This document shows positions 32,707 through 40,706 of a stretch of DNA of 64,000 bases, piece after piece. The notes beneath the pieces are model-generated. The model was not told the DNA's origin and ran no database searches. It worked only from the letters and a program-made list of their open reading frames with translations. The position numbers and the translations under genes were made by a program. The stretch is taken from the NCBI RefSeq assembly GCF_003545715.1, contig NZ_QVNU01000012.1, positions 1 to 64,000 of the forward strand. Reading direction: 5' to 3'. The stretch's first letter is position 1. Each line of letters opens with the position of its first letter. Source of the DNA: Taibaiella koreensis (lineage in GTDB: Bacteria > Bacteroidota > Bacteroidia > Chitinophagales > Chitinophagaceae).

Positions 32707-33615
32707 ATGTACCCCCGCCGGAAACCCTTATACCTGTTGCTATTGCTCCTGTGCCTGCAGCCCTGCAGCTCCCTGACGGCGCAAGACAGTTCCGGTGCAA
32801 AAAGCTACCAGGACTACGAGAACCAATCTTATGATCAAAACGCTGCTTCGGCCAGTGCCACAGAAACACAGGAGCCCGATAGTATTCAGTACGCAGCACC
32901 GGCGCCGGTAGCCACAGACGACAACCACTATACCGATGAGCCGCCGCCGGAAGAGAAGACATCCTATACCGTTTTTTCAGAATTGCGTCAGCCCCTTCCC
33001 TGGCAGAGAAGGGCAATTAACGAGCAAAAATGGCAACAACTGACACAGGATAAGGATTTCCGGTATTCTGACCCTGAGACTAAACCCAAAGAACAAGCCC
33101 GGACCAATGATTCCTGGTGGTTCCGTTTTTTCGAAAGTCTGTTCCGCTTCCTGTCCTCCGGCGCCGGCAAGGTGCTCATCATTTGCCTGGTTGCCCTTAT
33201 CGTGATCGTGATTGTAATACGGGTGATCCAGCTAAAAGGCAATATTTTCTTTGCACCTAAAGATAAGAAGGTACCGCAGGATGCGGACAATGAGCTGGCC
33301 GACGATTATGTCCCGCTCAGTTGGGAACAGGCGATACAGGATGCAGCAGCAGCAGGCAATTACCGGCTGGCTGTGCGCCATAGCTACCGCTATCTGCTGC
33401 ACTTGCTACAGGAGAAAGAGCTGATCGCCTTCCAGACTGCGAAGACAAATTACCAGTACGCTTATGAATTGTCGGGCACCAGGTTGCATCGCCCATTCCT
33501 GCAACTGACAAGAGGGTATGAATATGCCTGGTATGGCGGCCTGCCGGTGGCTAAAGACCGGTTTGAAGCTTATTATCAAGAGATCAACGGATTAAAGAAG
33601 GACTTGCACCCCTGA
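32707..33615 (+). CDS. DUF4129 membrane protein
   Basis: A 302-residue protein. The signal peptide or first helix (LYLLLLLLCLQPCSSLTAQ) is followed by an acidic, low-complexity extracytoplasmic linker (about 25-90). The single membrane helix is VLIICLVALIVIVIVIRVIQ (about 157-176), and the C-terminal cytoplasmic helical domain has DYVPLSWEQAIQDAAAAGNY and RLAVRHSYRYLLHLL. That last segment, with WYGGLPVAKDRFEAYY, is the DUF4129 signature. In Bacteroidota this family sits with DUF4350 and MoxR genes in an envelope or aerotolerance-type operon, as here. Next gene starts 23 bp later. Confidence 0.85.
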   Translation: MYPRRKPLYLLLLLLCLQPCSSLTAQDSSGAKSYQDYENQSYDQNAASASATETQEPDSIQYAAPAPVATDDNHYTDEPPPEEKTSYTVFSELRQPLPWQRRAINEQKWQQLTQDKDFRYSDPETKPKEQARTNDSWWFRFFESLFRFLSSGAGKVLIICLVALIVIVIVIRVIQLKGNIFFAPKDKKVPQDADNELADDYVPLSWEQAIQDAAAAGNYRLAVRHSYRYLLHLLQEKELIAFQTAKTNYQYAYELSGTRLHRPFLQLTRGYEYAWYGGLPVAKDRFEAYYQEINGLKKDLHP

Positions 33616-33638
33616 CCAGAACAAGGGCTACCGAGATT

Positions 33639-34829
33639 ATGCGCCTGAACCGAATTACCTTATTGTTCCCTACCCTTCTGCTGCTCCTGGCCGGATGCAG
33701 CAGGAAAGACAAGCCTACCTATTGGTATGCCGACTTTGACCAGGTGAGTAAGAATCCCTATAGCCTGTACCTCGCTTACAACAGCCTGCCCTCCCTGTTT
33801 CCGGGCGCCAGCACCGAGCGCCTGAAAAGTAGTTCCCGGCTGACCAACCTGGGTTACCAGCTGAGAAGAAACAAAGGAAAGTCGTTGCTGATGATGGTGG
33901 GGCTCAGGCTGCAGTTCGCTACCGATGAAGTCGACTCGCTGCTGGCGTTCGTAGAAGCCGGGCACCAGGTCGTGCTCAGCGCTGCCCGCTTTGACGATGC
34001 TTTCCTGGACCGGCTCCGGCTTGAGCAAACTTCTGAAAGTTCGCTCAGCGGGAAAAAACGGCAGCTTATCTACCTCAAAGACAAGAGCAACCAGGCGCAA
34101 AGCTTTGCTTACAGCTATCATGACCGTGATATATTGTCGGTGTTTAGCAGCAGCGATACCGTGACGGCGCCTTTCTTCACCCTGGGACTTAATGAGCAAA
34201 AGCAGCCCGATTGTATCATGTTCGCCATCGGTGAAGGCAGGATGATCCTGCATGCCGCACCGGTAGCTTTTACCAACCATTTTTTGCTGCAAGGTGAAAA
34301 CCACAGGTACCTCGATGCCTTGTTCAGCTACCTGCCAGGCAAGTACAGTAATGTTTACCTGTGCTCGTTCAATTACCGCGATGTTTCCTATTCCGACTGG
34401 GGCGTGCTCTGGCGCAACAAAGCGACCCGTACCGCCTTGCTGCTCACTTTCCTGGCCCTTTTTATCTTTGTTCTGTTCGAAATGAAGCGGCGGCAGCAGG
34501 TGATACCGGTAATCCCGCCCGTCGAGAATGCGTCGGTAGCTTTCGTAGAGACGATCGGCCGCCTGTATTTCAATAAGAAGGATCATACCAACCTGGCGGA
34601 AAAAATGGTACAGCATTTTCTTGATTTCGTACGTAACCATTATTACCTCAATACCAATCTGCTCGACCAGGACTTCATCAGGAACCTGGCAGCCAAATCG
34701 GGTAAAGGCATCGCACAGACCGACACTTTAGTTCATTATATCAGGGAAGTACAGGCCGGCGCCAAGACCGACGAAGCATTTCTCTATACCTTATACAATC
34801 AAATCCAGGAATTTTATCATGGAAAATAA
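33639..34829 (+). CDS. DUF4350 membrane lipoprotein-like protein
   Basis: A 396-residue protein with a lipoprotein-like signal (LLLLLAGCSRK). An external GATase-like DUF4350 domain follows: NPYSLYLAYNSLPSLFPGA, LLAFVEAGHQVVLSA, MILHAAPVAFTNHFLLQ. A membrane helix (TALLLTFLALFIFVLF, about 268-283) leads to a cytoplasmic helical tail (LAEKMVQHFLDFVRNHYYL). DUF4350 proteins regularly accompany MoxR ATPases. The MoxR start lies inside the 3' end of this gene (11 bp overlap). Confidence 0.85.
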   Translation: MRLNRITLLFPTLLLLLAGCSRKDKPTYWYADFDQVSKNPYSLYLAYNSLPSLFPGASTERLKSSSRLTNLGYQLRRNKGKSLLMMVGLRLQFATDEVDSLLAFVEAGHQVVLSAARFDDAFLDRLRLEQTSESSLSGKKRQLIYLKDKSNQAQSFAYSYHDRDILSVFSSSDTVTAPFFTLGLNEQKQPDCIMFAIGEGRMILHAAPVAFTNHFLLQGENHRYLDALFSYLPGKYSNVYLCSFNYRDVSYSDWGVLWRNKATRTALLLTFLALFIFVLFEMKRRQQVIPVIPPVENASVAFVETIGRLYFNKKDHTNLAEKMVQHFLDFVRNHYYLNTNLLDQDFIRNLAAKSGKGIAQTDTLVHYIREVQAGAKTDEAFLYTLYNQIQEFYHGK

Positions 34830-35844
34830 CAACGAATGGCACGAAGGGGAAAACAGTAAACCAGCTACGGGCGACGCGCTTTTCCAAAGCCGGATAAACA
34901 TACAGCCGGTACAGGATATTACCGACCGTATCAAAGAAGCCTCGGCACGTATCATTGTGGGGCAGCACGAGACCATCGAGCTGCTGCTGGCAGCCCTGCT
35001 TGCCGACGGGCATGTGCTGATCGAGGGTGTGCCGGGTGTGGCTAAAACACTGATGGCAAAAACCCTGGCACGCCTGGTAGACGCCGGCTTCAGCCGTATC
35101 CAGTTTACCCCCGACCTGATGCCTTCCGATGTGGTGGGTACCAGTGTGTTTAATCCGCAGGAAGCCCGGTTTACCTTTAAGCATGGACCGGTATTCAGTA
35201 ATGTGGTGCTGATCGATGAGATCAACCGCGCCCCCGCCAAAACACAAGCAGCGCTGTTTGAGGTGATGGAAGAGCGCCAGGTGACCGTAGATGGCACCAC
35301 CTACAAAATGGATCCGCCCTTCGTAGTGCTGGCCACACAAAACCCCGTGGAGCATGAAGGTACTTACCGGCTGCCGGAAGCACAGCTGGATCGCTTCCTG
35401 TTCAAGATCAATGTCGGCTATCCCTCCATCGAAGAAGAGACCCGGATCCTTACCGAGCGCCACGAGCAGAAAGGCAGCACACTACTCGATACTTTACAGC
35501 CGGTAATCAGCCGCCAGCAATTGGCCGAGTGCCGTGCGCTGGTGCAGCAGGTACATATTGAGACCAAATTGATCGAGTTCATGGCCAGGCTTACTGTGGC
35601 CACGCGAAGTGACCGGTCGCTGTACCTGGGCGCCTCACCCAGGGCCTCACTGGCCCTGATGAATGCTGCCAAGGCAATAGCTGTACTGCGTGGCCGGGAT
35701 TTCGTTACCCCGGAAGATATCCTGTATGTAGCACCGTCTGTGCTGCGTCACCGCATCGCCCTCACTCCCGAACGCGAAATGGAAGGCGCTACGCCAGATG
35801 ATGTGTTGAAAGAGCTGATCTCCCGCCAGGAAGTACCGAGATAA
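34819..35844 (+). CDS. MoxR-family AAA+ ATPase
   Basis: A 341-residue AAA+ protein. Walker A is EGVPGVAKT (about 74-82), Walker B is NVVLIDEINRAPAKTQ, and sensor 1 is VLATQNPVEHEGTYRLPEAQ with an arginine finger region following (LDRFLFK). The C-terminal lid contains LGASPRASLALMNAAKA. MoxR ATPases act as chaperones that assemble or activate envelope and metal-binding protein complexes, typically with DUF58/VWA partners. Here the usual downstream DUF58 gene is missing and an SRPBCC gene follows at 32 bp. Confidence 0.95.
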   Translation: MENNNEWHEGENSKPATGDALFQSRINIQPVQDITDRIKEASARIIVGQHETIELLLAALLADGHVLIEGVPGVAKTLMAKTLARLVDAGFSRIQFTPDLMPSDVVGTSVFNPQEARFTFKHGPVFSNVVLIDEINRAPAKTQAALFEVMEERQVTVDGTTYKMDPPFVVLATQNPVEHEGTYRLPEAQLDRFLFKINVGYPSIEEETRILTERHEQKGSTLLDTLQPVISRQQLAECRALVQQVHIETKLIEFMARLTVATRSDRSLYLGASPRASLALMNAAKAIAVLRGRDFVTPEDILYVAPSVLRHRIALTPEREMEGATPDDVLKELISRQEVPR

Positions 35845-35875
35845 TGTAAAACCGCTAAACCAATAAAAAATCATC

Positions 35876-36376
35876 ATGGCAGATCACTTTGACTGGTCCA
35901 CTTTTACGGTCCGTATCGATGTCCGGGCTTCCCGGGAAGCGCTCTATGAAGCCTGGACCAGCCAGGAAATGCTGGAGCTCTGGTTCCTGCGCCTGGCCGA
36001 ATTTACCAACCCTGCAGGCGAAGTGCGCGGTCGTTTTGAAAAGATACAGAAAGGCGACACTTACAAATGGCTTTGGCATGGTTACGACGACAACAGCGTC
36101 GAGTACGGCGAAGTGCTCGAAGCCGATGGCTCGGTATTCCGGTTCACCTTTGGAAAGGCAGGCACCTGTACCGTAAGTGTAAAAGAAGTGGAAGGCGAGA
36201 ATGTGATCGAGCTGCGACAGGAAAAAATACCCGTCGATGAAAAAGGCAAGCAATATTATCATATAGGCTGCCAAACAGGCTGGACTTTCTATTTTGCCAA
36301 TCTCAAATCCGTGCTTGAAGGCGGTATTGATCTCCGTAACAAGAATGAGAAGCTGCGCAGTATGATCAACTCCTGA
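35876..36376 (+). CDS. SRPBCC / START-like domain protein
   Basis: A 166-residue START-like protein. The N-terminal strand TVRIDVRASREALYEAWTS, EMLELWFLRLAEFTNPAGEV and the closing helix CQTGWTFYFANLKSVLEGG fit the AHSA1/SRPBCC fold, which binds hydrophobic ligands. It starts 32 bp after MoxR and ends before a strong terminator, so it is the last gene of the DUF4129-DUF4350-MoxR operon. Its link to that operon's envelope role is unknown. Confidence 0.85.
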   Translation: MADHFDWSTFTVRIDVRASREALYEAWTSQEMLELWFLRLAEFTNPAGEVRGRFEKIQKGDTYKWLWHGYDDNSVEYGEVLEADGSVFRFTFGKAGTCTVSVKEVEGENVIELRQEKIPVDEKGKQYYHIGCQTGWTFYFANLKSVLEGGIDLRNKNEKLRSMINS

Positions 36377-36417
36377 TCTGCATCATTAGCCCCCGTTGCC
36401 AGCAAGCTGGCATAAGC

Positions 36418-36452
36418 GCTGCAAACACACTGGTGTGTTTGCAGCTTTTTTT
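36418..36452 (+). terminator. Terminator of the MoxR operon
   Basis: The 13-bp arms GCTGCAAACACAC and GTGTGTTTGCAGC, with a 2-nt nominal loop, are followed by TTTTTTT. Confidence 0.9.
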
Positions 36453-37006
36453 ATAGCGGCCTGTGCAGGCAGTATAGCAGAACAACATAAGCCGTTCGCA
36501 CTATGTAACATGTCGCGAGCAAGTATAATGAACGATGGTAAGGCCATAATAATCCATAGACGCACTGCTGCAACAATCGCTCGAAATCCCCTGCCATAGC
36601 AACATACAGCGACTATATACTTCTTCTGAAACGGCATGCTATACATCACGTAGCGCTCCGTTCACAACAAAAAGCAAAGTCTAATTTCTGTCATTTTTTG
36701 CTATCGCTGATGGAACAATGAAATGCGCGCTTACTTTTGCATGCGCTATGTATCGCTAGGGTATCCACTCATAAGTCACTAGCATAGCCTGTTCGGATTG
36801 GTGTAGAAAGCTAACAGTTATCTTACTTGATTTGCATGAATACACAATATAAATACACAAGCCTCCGGACGCCAGATTGTCCCCGCAGGCCGGAATAATA
36901 AATTTTCAATGATCCTTTAGGCAGGTTGCCAGCCGGCAACAACAAGCCACCTTTTAAAAATATGCGATACGCATACATGGGGATCGTATGCGCTAAACTG
37001 AACGAC
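36453..37006. other. Upstream region of the siderophore operon
   Basis: About 550 bases without a supported gene. It must contain the operon promoter and probably an iron-responsive site. TACTTTTG (36732-36739) fits the -7 consensus but has no -33 partner, and a TTTG at 36831 has TACACAAG at the right spacing. I did not see a clear Fur box. The in-frame extension from 36926 to 37007 has no protein-like logic. Confidence 0.4.
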
Positions 37007-38827
37007 ATGTATCCAAACACTGAAACACTCACACCACAACAAGCCACAGCTCACCTGACGCCTGAGCTGTGGCAAATCGTAACCCGGGATTATCTCTGCA
37101 AGATGATCTGCGAGTTTAGTCATGAAATGCTCCTGAAGCCAATAACGATCAGCGCTCATCATGCGCACAACCGCTACAGGCTTGAGGTTGCAGGACAAAA
37201 CATCGTGTATTATTTCGAAGCCAGACTACTGGCCCTGGACCATTTGCTTATAGATCCCTCGTCTATCCGCAAAGAAACAAATGGCATCGCTACGGAGCCT
37301 GACGCCATATCGTTTCTTATTGAGCATAAAGCCGTGCTCGGATTGGAGGAAGGCGATATTGGCACCTATATCGAAGAGGTGATCAGCTGTATGCAGGGCA
37401 GCGCCTATAAATATCAAAACAACCAGGTAACGTCCGAAACCCTTGCCACAGCCGATTATCAGGAGGTAGAGCATGCTATGACCGCAGGACACCCCTGCTT
37501 TATCGCCAATAGCGCCCGTATCGGATTCGACGCGAGCGATTACCAGAACTATGCGCCTGAAGCGGCCGAGCCCTTCGGTGTGGTTTGGCTCGCCGGGCAC
37601 AAAAGCAGAACCGCGTTCACCACGATGCCCGGCTTCAGCTATGAGCAGGTAATACGACAGGAGCTGGACCAGGCGCTGCAGGAGCAATTCGATACCGTCA
37701 TGGAAAGCAAAGGACTGGACAAGACACAGTATTACTGGTTCCCGGTTCACCCCTGGCAATGGTATCATAAGCTGACCCATATCTTCGCTGCGGATATTGC
37801 AACGGGACTGCTGGTTTGCCTGGGCGCCAGCACCGATCGCTACCTGCCCCAACAATCGGTGCGCACCTTGTTCAACGTGAGCCATACAGGCCGGTACTAT
37901 GTAAAGTCGGCTTTATCCATTCTCAATATGGGCTTCATGCGAGGTTTGTCCCCTTATTTCATGCGTACCACGCCGGGCATCAACCAATGGGTATATGCAC
38001 TCGTGCAGCAGGATGCTTACCTGCAGGAAAAGCAATTCACGATGCTGCGGGAATGCGCGACCATAGGCTATACCCATAGAGCATTCGAAACCGCTTTACA
38101 GCAGGATTCGCCTTACAAGAAAATGCTCGCCACCCTCTGGCGGGAAAGCCCTATACCCCTCTTGCAGCCAGGCCAGCAATTGGTCACTATGGCCGCTTTA
38201 CTGCATGTCGACGCCAGCGGCAATGCTTTGTTGAAAGCGCTTATAACCCGCTCGGGGCTGGACACCGGCACCTGGCTGCAGCATTATTTCGATTGCTATC
38301 TCAGCCCGCTGATCCACTGCTACTATTATCATGATATGCGCTTTATGCCGCATGGCGAGAACCTTATCCTGGTGCTGGAGCAAGGGAAGCCTGTAAAAGC
38401 CATCATGAAAGATATCGGGGAAGAAGTGGCCATTGTTTCGCCCGACAAACCGCTGCCGGAAGACATCGAACGTATCCGTATACAGGCGCCTGAAGAATTC
38501 CGATTACTCTCCATCTTTACCCAGATATTCGACTGTTTCTTCCGCTTCCTTAATGAAGTGCTGGTGGCCCATCTCGACTATCCCGAAGAGCAGTTCTGGG
38601 GGCTGGCCGCTGATTGCATCAGGGCCTACCAGGCAAGGTATCCTGAGCTGGAAGAGAAGTTCCGGAAGTTTGACTTGTTTACCGCCGAGATTCCCAAAAC
38701 CTGCCTGAACCGTCTGCAGATCCGTAACAGCAAAAAGATGATCGATATGGCTGCCCCCTTCCGCAACCAGCATTTTGCAGGTGTATTGAAGAATCCGTTA
38801 TCTACAAACAAGGCTGCCTTCGCCTAG
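37007..38827 (+). CDS. NIS siderophore synthetase, IucA/IucC (DesD-like), first copy
   Basis: I prefer the ATG at 37007 (MYPNTETLTPQQA), giving 606 residues, the same length as the next gene. It is an NRPS-independent siderophore (NIS) synthetase that adenylates a carboxylate and condenses it with an amine or hydroxylamine. Marks are HPCFIANSARIGFDASDYQN with WLAGHK, HPWQWYHK, LPQQSVRTLFNVS, RGLSPYFM, and MPHGENLILV followed by KDIGEE. The C-terminal third is the FhuF-like helical region. The HPCFxANxxRxGF variant is the form I associate with DesD/AlcC-type synthetases. First gene of the operon; 25 bp to its paralogue. Confidence 0.93.
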   Translation: MYPNTETLTPQQATAHLTPELWQIVTRDYLCKMICEFSHEMLLKPITISAHHAHNRYRLEVAGQNIVYYFEARLLALDHLLIDPSSIRKETNGIATEPDAISFLIEHKAVLGLEEGDIGTYIEEVISCMQGSAYKYQNNQVTSETLATADYQEVEHAMTAGHPCFIANSARIGFDASDYQNYAPEAAEPFGVVWLAGHKSRTAFTTMPGFSYEQVIRQELDQALQEQFDTVMESKGLDKTQYYWFPVHPWQWYHKLTHIFAADIATGLLVCLGASTDRYLPQQSVRTLFNVSHTGRYYVKSALSILNMGFMRGLSPYFMRTTPGINQWVYALVQQDAYLQEKQFTMLRECATIGYTHRAFETALQQDSPYKKMLATLWRESPIPLLQPGQQLVTMAALLHVDASGNALLKALITRSGLDTGTWLQHYFDCYLSPLIHCYYYHDMRFMPHGENLILVLEQGKPVKAIMKDIGEEVAIVSPDKPLPEDIERIRIQAPEEFRLLSIFTQIFDCFFRFLNEVLVAHLDYPEEQFWGLAADCIRAYQARYPELEEKFRKFDLFTAEIPKTCLNRLQIRNSKKMIDMAAPFRNQHFAGVLKNPLSTNKAAFA

Positions 38828-38852
38828 GAGCACCACCACAAACATCAAAACA

Positions 38853-40673
38853 ATGAAATTATCTATAGCACTAGCTCCGGAGCATGCCGTAGCGCATTTG
38901 AACCCCGGCATATGGCAACAGGTAAACCGTTTGCACCTGCGCAAGATACTTGCCGAATTTGCCCACGAACGCATTATAAACCCGGAGCTTATCCGGCAGG
39001 AAGACGATTGGAACTACTACCGGCTTAGCAGCCGCGATGGCCATACGGTATATGATTTCAAGGCACGTATGCTGGCTTTAAATCATTGGTATATCGATAC
39101 GGCATCCATTAACAGGCTATACCAGGGAGAAGCCGCAGCGCCCGACGCCATGGCCTTTGTATCCGCGTTCAGGGAAGAGATGGGCATTGCAGAAAGCATG
39201 CTACCCGTGTATATGGAAGAAGTAAGCAGCACATTGTGTGGCGCTGCTTATATGCAACACTATGGCAAGCCAACAGTAAACAGCCTGCTGGAAGCGGATT
39301 ACCAGCAGATAGAAGGTACCATGACCGGACATCCGCGCTTTATAGCCAACAACGGCCGTATCGGCTTTGATGCGGAGGACTACCGGCGTTATGCCCCCGA
39401 GACTGCACAGCCGTTCCCGCTGGTATGGCTTGCCGGTCACAAAGGGGAAGCTATATTTTCCGGTATCAGCACGCTATCCTACGAACAGGTAATCCTGCAG
39501 GAGCTGGATGAAGAGACACAAACTGACTTCAAAGCACAGCTGGAAGCAAAGGGCTTACGGCCGGAAGATTATTTATTGCTACCGGTGCATCCCTGGCAAT
39601 GGTTCAACAAGCTGTCGAACATCTTTGCTCCCGACATTGCCCGGAATCGCCTGGTATGCCTGGGATACAGCAAAGACAACTATCTGCCCCAGCAATCGAT
39701 CCGTACCTTTTATAATACCAGCCAGCCCGACCGGTTTTATGTAAAGACCGCATTGGCTATCCTGAATATGGGTTATGTACGCGGCCTGTCCCCTTACTTT
39801 ATGAAGACCAATCCGGGTATTAATGAATGGCTGCATGATCTTATCGTGGATGATACTTACCTGCAGCAGAAAGGCTTTTGCATCCTGCGGGAAGTGGCCA
39901 GCGTAAGCTATGGTCATCGCCTGTTCAATGCCGCCATCCCGGAAGATAGTCCATATAAAAAAATGCTGGCCTGCCTGTGGCGGGAGAGCCCGGGACGCAA
40001 GCTTAAGCCCGGTCAGAAACTAATGACCATGGCGGCCTTGCTTCATATCGATAACGACGGCGCTGCCCTCCTGCCGGAGCTGATCCAGGCTTCAGGACTG
40101 GATACCGCTTCCTGGTTAAAAAGATACCTCGATAGTTATTTCAGCCCATTGCTGCATTGTTTTTACAAATGGGACCTGGTCTTTATGCCGCATGGTGAGA
40201 ACCTGATCCTGGTAATGGAAGATCACGTACCGGTAAGGGCCATTATGAAAGATATCGGCGAAGAAATATCCCTATTGAACCCGGACATGGAAGTGCCGGA
40301 AGTCGCACGCAGGCTAATGGTCCCGGTAACGGACGAAGCGCGTACACTGCCGCTCTTCACACAGGTATTTGATTCGATCCTGCGCTTCATCTCTGCGATA
40401 CTGGTGGAACATACCGGCTTTCCCGAAACGGTGTTCTGGTCGCTGGTCGCCGATTGCATCCATGATTATCAGCAGTCCCATCCGGAGTACAAAACGGCTT
40501 ATGAACGTTTTAACCTGTTTGTTCCCCATATACGGCCCGACGCGCTCAACAAGCTTCAGCTTAACAATAACCGTCAGCTGCGCAACCGGGCCAATCCTTT
40601 TATGGACCTGGCTACAGTGGGTATACTGGACAACCCGGTAGCCCCATTTAAAAACCAACCTGTCAATCTGTAA
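38853..40673 (+). CDS. NIS siderophore synthetase, IucA/IucC (DesD-like), second copy
   Basis: A 606-residue paralogue of the preceding gene with the same motif order: HPRFIANNGRIGFDAEDYRR, WLAGHKGEA, HPWQWFNKL, LPQQSIRTFYNTS, RGLSPYFM, MPHGENLILV and KDIGEE. The two are similar throughout, so they arose by tandem duplication and both keep the ATP-binding and catalytic signature residues. Two active synthetases suggest two different condensations, or hetero-coupling followed by cyclisation. Next is the TonB receptor gene 33 bp away. Confidence 0.93.
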   Translation: MKLSIALAPEHAVAHLNPGIWQQVNRLHLRKILAEFAHERIINPELIRQEDDWNYYRLSSRDGHTVYDFKARMLALNHWYIDTASINRLYQGEAAAPDAMAFVSAFREEMGIAESMLPVYMEEVSSTLCGAAYMQHYGKPTVNSLLEADYQQIEGTMTGHPRFIANNGRIGFDAEDYRRYAPETAQPFPLVWLAGHKGEAIFSGISTLSYEQVILQELDEETQTDFKAQLEAKGLRPEDYLLLPVHPWQWFNKLSNIFAPDIARNRLVCLGYSKDNYLPQQSIRTFYNTSQPDRFYVKTALAILNMGYVRGLSPYFMKTNPGINEWLHDLIVDDTYLQQKGFCILREVASVSYGHRLFNAAIPEDSPYKKMLACLWRESPGRKLKPGQKLMTMAALLHIDNDGAALLPELIQASGLDTASWLKRYLDSYFSPLLHCFYKWDLVFMPHGENLILVMEDHVPVRAIMKDIGEEISLLNPDMEVPEVARRLMVPVTDEARTLPLFTQVFDSILRFISAILVEHTGFPETVFWSLVADCIHDYQQSHPEYKTAYERFNLFVPHIRPDALNKLQLNNNRQLRNRANPFMDLATVGILDNPVAPFKNQPVNL

Positions 40674-40706
40674 CCATCATTCATATTTAAATTTACGATC
40701 CGCTAC

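Noticed and set aside
36453-37006. A Fur box upstream of the siderophore operon
   Set aside because: I looked for a GATAATGATAATC-type inverted repeat and found nothing convincing by eye. Iron control remains likely but unsupported here.
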